DNA of 64,000 nucleotides, from assembly GCF_012034335.1 (NCBI RefSeq), contig NZ_JAATHJ010000001.1:124001-188000 (forward strand), written 5' to 3'. Made by a program: the position numbers and the translations under genes. Shown piece by piece: positions 16,868 to 25,138 of this stretch. Below the pieces are notes generated by a model. The model did no database searches, had not been told where the DNA came from, and worked only from the letters and a program-made list of their open reading frames with translations. The stretch's first letter is position 1, and each line of letters starts with the position of its first letter. Source of the stretch: Alkalicoccus luteus (GTDB taxonomy: Bacteria > Bacillota > Bacilli > Bacillales > Salisediminibacteriaceae).

Positions 16868-17841
16868 GGCGTCAAGATCATTTTTCCGCTCGTGCGCCGG
16901 TTTTCCATGTCTTCGTGAAGGGAAGCCGCCTCCCGCAGCGGATACGTACCGCCGATGGTCAGCTTCAGCTTGCCTTCGGCAGCGAGCTGCATGATCGTCT
17001 CCAGGCTTTCCTGAAATGCTTTAGGTCTTGCCATCATCTGCGGCAGAAAGAAGCCGATGACGGACTTGTTTTTTTCGAGCAGGCTGAACGGACTGAATTC
17101 CGGCAGCTCTCCGCTCGCGGCGCCAAAGAAAACGAGACGTCCAAACGGAGCTAAAATCTCGAGCGTATCGTGAAAGATGGAACCGCCGGCCATTTCAAGA
17201 GCCACGTCGATACCCTTGTCACCGGTCAGCTTGAGCACCTCCTCCTTCCAGTCGTCTTTCGTATAATCAACGGCGTGATCGGCTCCGAGATCGAGCGCGG
17301 TCTGCCGTTTTTTCTCTGTGCTCGCAGTTGCAATGATCGTGCCGGCCCCAGCTTCCTTAGCGAGCTGGACAGCGAGAGTGCCGACACCGCCTGCAGCCGC
17401 ATGAATAAGAATCGTTTCCCCGGCTTCAAGCCGGCCCATCGTATGGATAATGTGGTAGGCGCTCAATCCCTGCAGCGGAAGGGCAGCCGCCTCTTCGTCG
17501 CTCAGGTTTTCCGGTACCGGAATGAGCGTCTTTTCGTGCGCGGTGACCTGCTCTGCGTAGGCGCCTTCTCCGATGAGGGCAGCTACGCGCTGTCCTTCCT
17601 GAACCTGTCCGGACACGCCATTTCCTTTTGCGGATACGGTTCCGACGACCTCGGAACCAGGGATAAACGGCAGCGGAGTCTCGACGACATAGGCATCCTG
17701 CCGTCTCATCGTATCGGCGAAGTTGACGCCGATCGCCGTGACGTCGATCAGCACTTCCTGTTCTCCCGGGGTTGGCGTATCAAGCTCTTTGTATTCAAGT
17801 ACATCCGGACTTCCAAACGTTTCAATCTGTACAGCCTTCAT
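16864..17841 (-). CDS. Zinc-independent quinone oxidoreductase / medium-chain dehydrogenase (Qor family)
   Basis: NADPH-dependent MDR enzyme, 325 residues. The GroES-like N-terminal domain (MKAVQIETFGSPDVLEYKEL...) is followed by a Rossmann domain with IHAAAGGVGTLAVQLAKEAGA, the NADP-binding AAxGGVG signature of quinone reductases. The catalytic-zinc Cys/His ligands of alcohol dehydrogenases are missing, as expected for Qor. Expected reaction: one- or two-electron reduction of quinones or 2-enoyl compounds. ATG at 17841 follows AAAGGAG. Monocistronic, convergent with the gene at 16424 (4-bp overlap). Confidence 0.92.
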   Translation of the reverse strand: MKAVQIETFGSPDVLEYKELDTPTPGEQEVLIDVTAIGVNFADTMRRQDAYVVETPLPFIPGSEVVGTVSAKGNGVSGQVQEGQRVAALIGEGAYAEQVTAHEKTLIPVPENLSDEEAAALPLQGLSAYHIIHTMGRLEAGETILIHAAAGGVGTLAVQLAKEAGAGTIIATASTEKKRQTALDLGADHAVDYTKDDWKEEVLKLTGDKGIDVALEMAGGSIFHDTLEILAPFGRLVFFGAASGELPEFSPFSLLEKNKSVIGFFLPQMMARPKAFQESLETIMQLAAEGKLKLTIGGTYPLREAASLHEDMENRRTSGKMILTP

Positions 17842-17959
17842 CGAAAAACCGACTCCTTTTATATGACATTACTGTAAATTTAGTGGCAGAGCAGAGCCGC
17901 CCAGCTTGATTGTGGACGGCTTCAGCCCTCTGCGAGCATTCATGTTTAAACAGGCAGTG

Positions 17960-18136
17960 CTAGTCTTTGTTTTTAATATCGCCTTTTTTATCTTCCACGC
18001 TGCCCTTTACCTTTTCCTTCGTACCTTCGCGCTTCGTTTCCTTGTCGTCTGTCCACTCGCCAACCTTTTCTTTCGTCTTGCCCTTTGCCTTTTCAAACTT
18101 TCCTTTCGTCTTATCTTCCATGCCGTCTTTACTCAT
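17960..18136 (-). CDS. csbD: CsbD-family stress protein
   Basis: 58 residues: charged, Lys-rich repeats typical of CsbD, for example KTKGKFEKAKGKTKEKVGEW, TKEKVKGSVEDKKGDIKNKD. CsbD proteins are small general-stress proteins under sigma-B in B. subtilis; the molecular role is unknown. ATG at 18136 sits 8 nt after AAGGAGG, and a sigma-B-like promoter lies upstream (18170-18196). The opposite-strand reading frame 17906-18214 is a shadow of this gene. Confidence 0.88.
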   Translation of the reverse strand: MSKDGMEDKTKGKFEKAKGKTKEKVGEWTDDKETKREGTKEKVKGSVEDKKGDIKNKD

Positions 18137-18169
18137 CTAAAGCCCTCCTTAAAAAGTGTGTTGGTAGGA

Positions 18170-18196
18170 CTTTCCCCTTTTTATTTCCAGATAAAC
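18170..18196 (-). promoter_or_regulatory. Sigma-B-like promoter of csbD
   Basis: On the minus strand GTTTAT (18191-18196), a 13-nt spacer and GGGGAAAG (18170-18177). This is close to the sigma-B consensus GTTT-N13-GGGWAW, and csb genes are defined by sigma-B control. Confidence 0.55.
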
Positions 18197-18276
18197 CGTG
18201 AGATTGACGTTTAGGTCAGGCACGAAACGGTGAAAGTACCACTATGGGTATTTTATTCTGAAGGAGGAGATAGGAG

Positions 18277-19689
18277 ATGTTACTGCAATACTTTTACGAT
18301 GACAAACTGGCTCAAGCCTCTTACCTCGTAGGCTGTCAGGCTGCGAATGAAGCGGTCGTGATTGATCCTGCGAGGGATGTGCAGCCGTATATCAAGGCGG
18401 CAGAAGAGCACGGGATGACGATCACCGGCGTGATGGAAACGCATATTCATGCCGATTATTTGTGCGGCGCACGTGAGCTTGCCGACCGAACCGGAGCTGT
18501 CCTGTACGTGTCCGATGAGGGGCCGGCTGAGTGGAAATACGAGAACATTGATAAGCTGAATCATCAGCTGTTAAAGGATCAGGACCAGATTAAGCTGGGA
18601 AAGATCCGATTTGATGTTATGCATACACCAGGGCATACGCCGGAAAGTGTTTCCTTTCTTGTCACAGACGGCGGAGCAGAAGCGGATGAGCCGCTCGGGA
18701 TTTTCACCGGTGACTTTGTGTTCGTCGGAGACATCGGCCGGCCGGATTTGCTGGAAAAAGCGGCCAAACAAAAAGATACGGCCGCAGCCGGAGCGGAGGA
18801 TATGTTTCATTCGCTTGAGAAATTTAAACAGCTGCCGGACTTCACCCAGGTGCTCCCCGGACACGGTGCAGGCAGCGCCTGCGGCAAGTCGCTCGGTTCC
18901 GTGCCGAGTTCGACTGTCGGCTATGAGAAGCGCTTCAACTGGGCGCTGCAGTATACGGATAAGGAGCAGTTTAAGCAGGATCTGGTGGAAGACCAGCCAG
19001 AACCGCCGGTTTATTTCGCAGAGATGAAGAGAGTGAATAAAGAAGGCCCGGCGTTTCTGAAGGATCTTGCCGACCCGGAAGTGATGGGCAAAGAGCTGCT
19101 CCAGGAAGCGGTCTCAACCGGACAGGTGATCGACACACGGCCGCCGGAGCAGTTTGCGGCTGCCCATATGGAGGGCGTCATGAATCTTCCGCTGAACAAA
19201 TCATTCACGAACTGGGCCGGCTGGCTGTTGAACTACGAAGATCCAATTTACGCGATCGTCGAAGAAAACCAAGTAGACGAGCTGAAGACGGCGCTTCGTT
19301 CCATTGGACTGGATCAGCTGAAGGGATGGGCGAATCCATCGATTGCGATGACGATTGGCAAGCCGCAGTCGTTTGACCAGCTGACACCTGAACAGGCGTC
19401 GGACTGGATTGAAAGTGGGAGCGTGCACGTGCTGGATGTGCGCGGTGCAGCCGAACGGAAAAACGGATATGTCGAAGGCTCGACGCACATCATGCTTGGA
19501 GAACTGCCGCACCGGATAAAAGAAGTGCCGACAGACAAACCGGTGCTCGTGCAGTGCGGAACCGGCCTGCGTTCAGCGATCGGGGCGAGTATTCTTCAGA
19601 AAAACGGCATCACCGACGTGAAAAACATGATGGGCGGATTCGGCAGATTTGCGAAAATGGGAAGTGAAGACGTCATTGTTGACGGGTAG
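18277..19689 (+). CDS. Persulfide dioxygenase-rhodanese fusion (CstB-like)
   Basis: 470 residues. The metallo-beta-lactamase domain (1-240) carries THIHADYLCG (His56, His58, Asp60), HTPGHTPES, GDFVFVGDIGRPDLL and LPGHGAGSACGK. The last has a Cys (202) placed as in Staphylococcus CstB. A degenerate rhodanese repeat (~275-355, no active Cys) is followed by a catalytic rhodanese whose loop is CGTGLRS. CstB-type enzymes oxidise low-molecular-weight persulfides to thiosulfate, protecting against sulfide. Cytoplasmic; mononuclear Fe(II) expected. It begins after GAAGGAGGAG and ends at a terminator. No CsoR-like regulator or sqr is adjacent. Confidence 0.9.
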   Translation: MLLQYFYDDKLAQASYLVGCQAANEAVVIDPARDVQPYIKAAEEHGMTITGVMETHIHADYLCGARELADRTGAVLYVSDEGPAEWKYENIDKLNHQLLKDQDQIKLGKIRFDVMHTPGHTPESVSFLVTDGGAEADEPLGIFTGDFVFVGDIGRPDLLEKAAKQKDTAAAGAEDMFHSLEKFKQLPDFTQVLPGHGAGSACGKSLGSVPSSTVGYEKRFNWALQYTDKEQFKQDLVEDQPEPPVYFAEMKRVNKEGPAFLKDLADPEVMGKELLQEAVSTGQVIDTRPPEQFAAAHMEGVMNLPLNKSFTNWAGWLLNYEDPIYAIVEENQVDELKTALRSIGLDQLKGWANPSIAMTIGKPQSFDQLTPEQASDWIESGSVHVLDVRGAAERKNGYVEGSTHIMLGELPHRIKEVPTDKPVLVQCGTGLRSAIGASILQKNGITDVKNMMGGFGRFAKMGSEDVIVDG

Positions 19690-19696
19690 AACGTAA

Positions 19697-19734
19697 AAAG
19701 ACGGCAGGCCAATATGGCTTCGCCGTCTTTTTTT
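19697..19734 (+). terminator. Terminator of the persulfide dioxygenase gene
   Basis: Stem AAAGACGGC/GCCGTCTTT (19697-19705, 19722-19730) plus T tract; the loop also contains a GGCC pairing. Confidence 0.9.
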
Positions 19735-19762
19735 GGAAAAAGAGAGAACGTCCGTGCAGCGT

Positions 19763-20488
19763 TCAGCTTTTTTCCAGTTCTTCTGGACGCTCCGGACGAT
19801 ACATGTAGCCGTGCCCGCGCACGGTAATGATTCGCTTAGGTGAGGACGGATCTGCTTCTATTTTCTCACGCAGTTTTTTAACGTGAGCATCAATGGTCCG
19901 GTCCATCACCGTATCTTCTGCGTTAGGATACACTTGGTTGATCAGCTGATTTCGGGAATGAACTGTATCGGGATGATCCATCAGATAAAAGAGAATTGTA
20001 AATTCAATGCGCGTCATCGGAATGGTCCGTCCGTCGATCAGCACCTCTCCCCGGCGCGGCTTCATCACGAGGCCCCGGTCGCTGATTTTCTGGCAGAACT
20101 GGCCGCTGCGGCGCAGCACTGCTTCTGCGCGGGCTGCAGCCTCTTCAGCATCCACCGGCTTTGTCATGTAATCATCGGCTCCGAGGCGCAGGCCTTCAAT
20201 CTTATCCCGTCCGGCCGCGAGGGAAGTAACCATAATGATCGACACATGGTGCTGCTTCTGCTCCAGAATCCACGTGCAAAACGAGTCGCCGGAAGCATCC
20301 TCGAACGTACGCTCTGTCATGACCAGACAAGGAATATAACGGTTAAACTGTTCTTTTGCCTGCGCGACCGTTACAGCTTCAATGATGTCGTACCCTTCCT
20401 TTTCCAGTTCCTCGCGAAGACTGGAACGGATGTCCGGATCACGGTCGGCAAGGAGGATCGTCTGCTGCATAATAGTCCCTGCTTTCAT
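19763..20488 (-). CDS. Orphan OmpR-type regulator with degenerate receiver (phosphoacceptor Asp replaced by Glu)
   Basis: 241 residues. The receiver reads ILLADRDPDI, so the second acidic residue is Arg. The phosphorylation strand is PCLVMTERTF, where Glu59 occupies the position of the usual Asp in PDLVLLDVMMP. Thr (IMVTS) and Lys (YMTKPVDAEEA) remain. The C-terminal winged helix is complete (MTRIEFTILFYLMDHP, VMDRTIDAHVKKLREKIE, RGHGYMYRPE). It likely works without phosphorylation, possibly permanently on; that is inference. No kinase is near. It begins 3 nt after the thioredoxin-like gene stop, in a ccdA operon; B. subtilis ccdA is likewise followed by a receiver protein (YneI). An alternative start is the ATG at 20470. 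Confidence 0.88.
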   Translation of the reverse strand: MKAGTIMQQTILLADRDPDIRSSLREELEKEGYDIIEAVTVAQAKEQFNRYIPCLVMTERTFEDASGDSFCTWILEQKQHHVSIIMVTSLAAGRDKIEGLRLGADDYMTKPVDAEEAAARAEAVLRRSGQFCQKISDRGLVMKPRRGEVLIDGRTIPMTRIEFTILFYLMDHPDTVHSRNQLINQVYPNAEDTVMDRTIDAHVKKLREKIEADPSSPKRIITVRGHGYMYRPERPEELEKS

Positions 20489-20491
20489 TGT

Positions 20492-21076
20492 TTACTCCAT
20501 CGTATCAAAAATTCTTGCAATCATCTCTTCATTCATCGGACCAAAAGAGGCGTGGGCGATTCTGCCTTCGGTATCAACCATATACGTCGTCGGAACCGGC
20601 TGAATGTTATACAAGTCGGCGGTATCTGTCTGTTCGTCTAAAAGAATAGGGAACGTCAGCGACCGCTCGTCGCGGAAGCTTTCCACGCGTGAAAGGGCAG
20701 CTTCGGTATCCGTCAGATTGACAGCGAGAATTTCGACATCATCCCGGCCTTCATATACGCGCTGCATATCCGGCATTTCAGCCCGGCACGGCGGACACCA
20801 TGTTGCCCAGAAGTTCACCATGACTTTTTTCTCCCCGCGAAAATCGGAGAGTGAGACGATTTCTCCGTCAAGTGCTTCCAAGGTGAAATCAGGGGCATAA
20901 TCGCCCTCGTCCAGACCGATCTCTTCTTCCGGTATGTCCTCCAGTACTGCATCGTCAGGCGATTCATCCGACACAGAAGTCTCCGGGGAAGCTTGTTCGC
21001 CAATATCAAACTGGGAATAAACGGTCCATCCGATCATGCCAGCAAGCAGCAGTGAAACAATAATTGTTTTCAGCAT
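20492..21076 (-). CDS. Membrane-anchored thiol-disulfide oxidoreductase (ResA/TlpA-like)
   Basis: 194 residues. TM anchor at 4-20, an acidic linker to about 58, then a thioredoxin-fold AhpC/TSA-type domain: [20 protein letters not shown], active site WCPPC (Cys94/Cys97), cis-Pro loop [10 protein letters not shown]. It faces the outside of the membrane and reduces or isomerises disulfides, receiving electrons from CcdA, encoded immediately upstream. In Bacillus such proteins keep apocytochrome c heme-site cysteines reduced. Start ATG 21076 follows AAAGGAG by 8 nt; an in-frame start 33 nt upstream lies inside ccdA and is less likely. Confidence 0.92.
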   Translation of the reverse strand: MLKTIIVSLLLAGMIGWTVYSQFDIGEQASPETSVSDESPDDAVLEDIPEEEIGLDEGDYAPDFTLEALDGEIVSLSDFRGEKKVMVNFWATWCPPCRAEMPDMQRVYEGRDDVEILAVNLTDTEAALSRVESFRDERSLTFPILLDEQTDTADLYNIQPVPTTYMVDTEGRIAHASFGPMNEEMIARIFDTME

Positions 21077-21092
21077 GTTGTTTCTCCTTTCC

Positions 21093-21827
21093 TTATCCAA
21101 GCCGCTCAAGCGGCGTTCCTTCGATCATACGTAAAATCCATACAGAAATATCGGTCAGCTGACCGGTGAAGAGCAGGATGCCCATGCCGATCATAACGGC
21201 GCCTCCAGCTTTCATGACAATGCTGCTGTAAGCAGTCAGCCAGCGGACAGAGCCCAAAAAGAACGTCAGCACGAAAAAGGGAATGGCAAATCCGGCTGTG
21301 TACATGGCCGTATACAATAAGCCAAGAGACGGTTCCGAGGCAGCAAGCAGTAATACAGCGCCGAAAACAGGACCGATACACGGCGTCCAGCCGGCCGCAA
21401 ACCCCATGCCGACAAATACCGTACCGGCCATCCCCGCGGGTTTTTTCGCCGCGTGAAATCGTTTCGTCTGCATCAGAGCCGGAATCGTCAGCCAGCCTGC
21501 GGTGATGAGTCCAAGCATCACGATAAAAATGCCGGCCAGCTGCTGAATCAGCACGCCGGATGAACCGAGCATCAGATTTTCCAGCCATCCGCCTGCTGCT
21601 GAGGCGCCAAAGCCGAGAGCGAAGAAGATCATGGAAACACCCGTAAGAAACAAGGCGGTATGCAGCATCAGCCGGCTGCGAAGTCCGGATTCACGCTGCA
21701 GCTCCTTTACGCTGCGACCGGTTATGTACGATAGATAAGCGGGAAACAAGGGCAGCGTACAGGGGGATAAGAAAGAAATCACTCCTGCAAAAAACGCTGC
21801 CCAAATGGTTAATTGTCCAATATCCAA
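21093..21827 (-). CDS. ccdA: Cytochrome c biogenesis protein CcdA (DsbD-type electron shuttle)
   Basis: 244-residue, six-helix membrane protein carrying reducing equivalents from cytoplasmic thioredoxin to extracytoplasmic thiol proteins. The redox Cys pair lies in ISFLSPCTLPLFPAYLSY and in GFAAGWTPCIGPVFG, each followed by Pro as in the family. The start is TTG at 21825-21827, with AGGAGTG 8-9 nt upstream; no in-frame ATG fits as well. First gene of the three-gene minus-strand operon ccdA-tlpA-like-regulator. Confidence 0.92.
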   Translation of the reverse strand: MDIGQLTIWAAFFAGVISFLSPCTLPLFPAYLSYITGRSVKELQRESGLRSRLMLHTALFLTGVSMIFFALGFGASAAGGWLENLMLGSSGVLIQQLAGIFIVMLGLITAGWLTIPALMQTKRFHAAKKPAGMAGTVFVGMGFAAGWTPCIGPVFGAVLLLAASEPSLGLLYTAMYTAGFAIPFFVLTFFLGSVRWLTAYSSIVMKAGGAVMIGMGILLFTGQLTDISVWILRMIEGTPLERLG

Positions 21828-21919
21828 ACGACATCACTCCTGCTATCCAGTATAATACGGGAATGTGAAAGTTTGATGAAAGCCGCCTGATGAATAGCTG
21901 AAAAAAGGAGCGGAAACAA

Positions 21920-22411
21920 ATGGAAATATGGGATTTGCTTGACCAGGAAGGGAAGAAGACGGGGCAGACGATCCAGCGCGGCAAACCATTGCCGGAAGGG
22001 TACTATCACTTAGTCGTGCACACGTGGATCGTCGATCAGGATCATGTGCTGGTAACCCGGCGGGCTCTTGAAAAGCCGCACCCTGGAATGTGGGAAACAC
22101 CAGGCGGATCGGCGCTTTCAGGGGAATCGTCCCGGGAGGCAGCTGTCCGGGAAGTGAAAGAGGAAATCGGAATGGAGCTAGAGCTATCCAAGCTAGACCA
22201 GCTGACGCGAACATGGCATGACAGCTACGTCCACGATATCTGGCTTGTGGAGCGATCGTTTTCTGTGAAAAACCTCGTTTTGCAGCGTGAGGAAGTGTCC
22301 GAGGCCCGCTGGATAAAGCTTGAAACGCTGGACGAGTGGCTTGGACAGGGCTGCCTGATTGCCGGACTTCAGGCTTCAGCCAACGAAATGGTTGAAAGAG
22401 CAGGGAAATAA
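21920..22411 (+). CDS. Nudix hydrolase
   Basis: 163 residues. Nudix box intact: GGSALSGESSREAAVREVKEEIG (Gx5Ex7REUxEExGU; here quoted from residue ~63). The N-terminal MEIWDLLDQEGKKTGQTIQRG and VVHTWIVDQDHVLVTRR resemble the isopentenyl-diphosphate-isomerase-like/MutT-like Nudix subgroup. The enzyme hydrolyses nucleoside diphosphates linked to a moiety X; substrate unknown. ATG at 21920 follows AAAAAAGGAG. Divergent from ccdA, upstream of the nag operon but separated from it by the NagR operator. Confidence 0.88.
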   Translation: MEIWDLLDQEGKKTGQTIQRGKPLPEGYYHLVVHTWIVDQDHVLVTRRALEKPHPGMWETPGGSALSGESSREAAVREVKEEIGMELELSKLDQLTRTWHDSYVHDIWLVERSFSVKNLVLQREEVSEARWIKLETLDEWLGQGCLIAGLQASANEMVERAGK

Positions 22412-22420
22412 ATGCCCTGT

Positions 22421-22448
22421 ATGTATAGTGGTATAGACAACCATACAT
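22421..22448 (+). promoter_or_regulatory. NagR (YvoA)-type operator before the nag operon
   Basis: TGGTATAGACAACCA (22429-22443) resembles the GntR/HutC-family NagR site with core TGGTNTAGACCA. It is embedded in a wider imperfect palindrome with ATGTAT and ATACAT arms. It lies 50-70 nt before the regulator's own gene, so autoregulation is expected, relieved by GlcN6P or GlcNAc6P. Confidence 0.7.
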
Positions 22449-22495
22449 AAACTTGCTACACTAACAGAAAGACAATAACTTCAGGAGGGAACGCT

Positions 22496-23233
22496 ATGGT
22501 GAACAAGGAATCGTCCATACCGATCTATTATCAGCTTGCTGAGCAGCTGAGACGACGGATCGAGCAGGGAGAACTCAAGGCCGGAGATATGATGCCATCT
22601 GAACGGGAGCTCTCGGAGCAGTTTGCAATCAGCCGCATGACGGTCAGGCAAGCGATCGCTTCTCTCGTAGATGACGGGATCGTCTATCGCAAAAAAGGCA
22701 CAGGCACCTTCGTCGCCGAAGAAAAAATTGAGCAGCACCTCAGCGGCCTGACAAGCTTCAGTGAAGACATGCGCGCTCGCGGGATGGAGCCTTCGGCTAC
22801 GGTATTAACGTTTGAAAAGCAGGGATGCCCGGCAGAGGCTGCTTCGTTTCTCGGGCTGGAGCTGAATGAGCCTGTTTATTACATGAAGCGCCTGCGGCTT
22901 GCAGATAAGGTGCCGATGGCGCTTGAAGAAACGTGGCTGTCGGCCGCGCTTTCAGGGCCGATGCCCGAAGAAGCTGCCTCAGGGTCCCTCTATACGTGGC
23001 TGGAAGAGCGGGCCGGAATCCGGATCGGCCGTGCGGAACAATGGATGGAGGCCGCGGTGCTGAATGAAGCAGAGGCGATGCATCTTCAGACGAAAGCCGG
23101 AGGGCCGGTGCTCGTCATGGAACGGCAGACGTACACTGCTGACGGTCGCCCGCTCGAACTCGTCCGCTCCCGCTACCGGGCAGACCGCTACCGCTTCCAT
23201 CTTGATCTGCCCCGGTCTCAGGGAGGGAAGTAA
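22496..23233 (+). CDS. nagR: GntR/HutC-family repressor NagR (YvoA)
   Basis: 245 residues. The N-terminal winged helix-turn-helix (8-75) contains PIYYQLAEQLRRRIEQGEL, SERELSEQFAISRMTVRQA and KKGTGTFVA. A UTRA effector domain (about 95-240) follows: LTSFSEDMRARGMEPSATV, VYYMKRLRLADKVPMALEETWL, VLVMERQTYTADGRPLELVRS. This is the NagR/YvoA arrangement, sensing GlcN6P/GlcNAc6P and repressing N-acetylglucosamine use. AGGAGGG precedes the ATG. First gene of nagR-SIS-nagA-nagB; its stop overlaps the upstream region of the SIS gene. Confidence 0.92.
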   Translation: MVNKESSIPIYYQLAEQLRRRIEQGELKAGDMMPSERELSEQFAISRMTVRQAIASLVDDGIVYRKKGTGTFVAEEKIEQHLSGLTSFSEDMRARGMEPSATVLTFEKQGCPAEAASFLGLELNEPVYYMKRLRLADKVPMALEETWLSAALSGPMPEEAASGSLYTWLEERAGIRIGRAEQWMEAAVLNEAEAMHLQTKAGGPVLVMERQTYTADGRPLELVRSRYRADRYRFHLDLPRSQGGK

Positions 23234-23234
23234 G

Positions 23235-23981
23235 ATGCTGCTTGCATATACAGAGAAAGTCCGGGTGCTGCTGACCGATATGGAACAGGAAGAGACCGCC
23301 ATTCATCAAGCGGCGCAGCTTGCAGCAGAAGCGATTGCAAAAGGAGGCATCCTGCACTGTTTTGGAGCCGGACATTCCCACATGATCGGGGAAGAGTTGT
23401 TTTTCCGAGCCGGCGGACTCGTCCCGGTCCGTCCGGTCTGGATAGATGAGCTGCTTCCGCAGCACGGTGCGCTTCGATCGATGGAGGCAGAACGAAAGAA
23501 CGGCTGGGAAGCAATTTTCACCGAACAGCTTGATCTGCGTCCGGAAGACGTGATGATCGTTGTATCGACTACCGGACGAAATCCGGCTCCGCTCGCAGCG
23601 GTGCGGGCAGCGAAAGCAGCCGGGGTGCCGGTGATCGGCATCACGTCTGTCAAGGCGTCCGCGGAAACAAAGCCGCGAGGCGACGCCGGCATGCGTCTGT
23701 ACGAGGCGGCTGACGTTGTGATCGACACGCACGTTCCTCCGGGTGATGCCGTATTACAGGACGAGCGGCTTGACGTCCGCTTTGCCCCGGTTTCCACGGT
23801 GGCAGCGACAACGGCCGGGCATGCTGTTGCTGCTGAAACGGTTCGTCTGCTGCTGGATTGGGGCGAAGAAGCGCCGGTGCTGCTCAGCAGCAACATCGAT
23901 GGCGCTGATGAATGGAACGAAAGGCTGATCAGACGCTGGGAAACACGCATTCCCGAACTGCGCAGAGGAGGACACACATGA
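23235..23981 (+). CDS. SIS-domain sugar-phosphate protein (UPF0309-like) in the nag operon
   Basis: 248 residues. A single SIS (sugar isomerase) fold: ILHCFGAGHSHMIGEELFFRAGG, then VMIVVSTTGRNPAPLAAVRAAKAAGVPVIGIT, which is the phosphate-binding Ser/Thr loop. The GSGHSHM-like block and overall layout match the UPF0309 family; MurQ-type etherases share the fold but not these motifs. A role in handling amino-sugar phosphates (for example an isomerase or etherase step feeding GlcNAc6P) is inferred from position only. ATG at 23235, 1 nt after the nagR stop, with GGGAGGGAAG as ribosome site. The frame stays open upstream into nagR but that part is a shadow. The 3' end overlaps nagA by 4 nt. Confidence 0.82.
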   Translation: MLLAYTEKVRVLLTDMEQEETAIHQAAQLAAEAIAKGGILHCFGAGHSHMIGEELFFRAGGLVPVRPVWIDELLPQHGALRSMEAERKNGWEAIFTEQLDLRPEDVMIVVSTTGRNPAPLAAVRAAKAAGVPVIGITSVKASAETKPRGDAGMRLYEAADVVIDTHVPPGDAVLQDERLDVRFAPVSTVAATTAGHAVAAETVRLLLDWGEEAPVLLSSNIDGADEWNERLIRRWETRIPELRRGGHT

Positions 23982-25138
23982 CTACGCTGATCTTTAAAGG
24001 AGCACATGCTTATACGGAGCAGGGGGTGATCCCGGATCCGCTCTTCCGTCTGGAAAAAGGTGTTATCGCTGAACTGCGCCCTGCACAGGAGGAGGATGAA
24101 GGAGAGCGGATTGACGCTGAGGAGCTGCGGATCGTTCCCGGTTTTATCGATATTCATATTCACGGAGCCGCCGGGGCTGACGTCATGGATGGCACAGAGG
24201 AAGCACTTCATACGATTGCACGGGCGCTGCCGGCAGAAGGAACAACGTCTTTTTTGGCGACGACGCTCACACAGTCAACAGCAGATACGAAGCAGGCGCT
24301 TGCAGCAGCAGCTTCGTTTCAGTCTGATAACAGGTGCGCTGAGATGCTGGGTGTTCATCTGGAGGGCCCGTTTATCCATCCGGCGAGGAAAGGGGCGCAG
24401 CCGGAAGCCTTTATCGTACCGCCTTCAACCAGGCTGTTTGAGGAATTTCAGCAGGCCGCGGAAGGAATGATCCGGCTCGTGACGATGGCACCTGAACTCG
24501 ACGAGGATGGATTAACGGAGAAACTTGCCGGACAGGGTGTCATCGTCTCGATGGGCCATACGGATGCGACGTGCAGCGAAACGGCTGAAGCGCTGGCGCG
24601 CGGCGTATCGCATGCGACTCATTTTTATAACGGCATGAGAGGGTTTCATCACCGGGATCCGGGTGTTGTCGGCGGGGTGCTCATGAACGGCAGCGTCCGG
24701 GCAGAGCTGATCGCAGACGGCGTGCACGTCAGTCCGGAAGCATGCGCGTTTACGTACCAGCAGCTCGGTGCAGAGCGGCTGCTGCTGATCACCGATGCTA
24801 TGCGGGCGAAAGGAAAAGAAGACGGCACCTATCAGCTCGGCGGCCAGCAGGTAACGGTGCGCGGCAGCGAAGCTGTCCTGGAAGATGGGACGCTTGCCGG
24901 AAGTGTCCTTCGTATGAATGAAGCTGTGCGCAACATGAGCAGGTTCAGCGGCGCTTCATTTGAAGAAGCAGTGCAGATGGCCTCGCTTCAACCTGCGAAG
25001 GCGCTCGGTATTTCCGGCCGGAAAGGGAGCCTTGCCACGGGAAAAGACGCAGATTTCACAATGCTTGATCCGAATGGGGACGTAGCTAAAACATATATTA
25101 AGGGAGTCTGTGTGTATAACGGAGGTGAGGACAAATGA
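23978..25138 (+). CDS. nagA: N-acetylglucosamine-6-phosphate deacetylase
   Basis: 386 residues, amidohydrolase superfamily. Metal ligands in VPGFIDIHIHGAAG (His60/His62), the conserved HLEGPFIHPARKGAQ, MGHTDATCSE, SHATHFYNGMRGFHHRDPG and catalytic Asp in LLITDAMRAKG. It converts GlcNAc6P to GlcN6P plus acetate in the cytoplasm. Start ATG 23978 after AGAGGAGG, in ATGA overlap with the SIS gene; its own stop overlaps nagB by 4 nt. Translational coupling through the operon fits the joint control by NagR. Confidence 0.95.
   Translation: MTTLIFKGAHAYTEQGVIPDPLFRLEKGVIAELRPAQEEDEGERIDAEELRIVPGFIDIHIHGAAGADVMDGTEEALHTIARALPAEGTTSFLATTLTQSTADTKQALAAAASFQSDNRCAEMLGVHLEGPFIHPARKGAQPEAFIVPPSTRLFEEFQQAAEGMIRLVTMAPELDEDGLTEKLAGQGVIVSMGHTDATCSETAEALARGVSHATHFYNGMRGFHHRDPGVVGGVLMNGSVRAELIADGVHVSPEACAFTYQQLGAERLLLITDAMRAKGKEDGTYQLGGQQVTVRGSEAVLEDGTLAGSVLRMNEAVRNMSRFSGASFEEAVQMASLQPAKALGISGRKGSLATGKDADFTMLDPNGDVAKTYIKGVCVYNGGEDK

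Noticed and set aside
17906-18214. 102-codon plus-strand hydrophobic protein
   Set aside because: It is the opposite strand of csbD, which has a clear ribosome site and family match.
18277-19689. Two separate genes (metallo-hydrolase and rhodanese)
   Set aside because: The frame is continuous and the order MBL-rhodanese-rhodanese is that of known CstB-like fusions.
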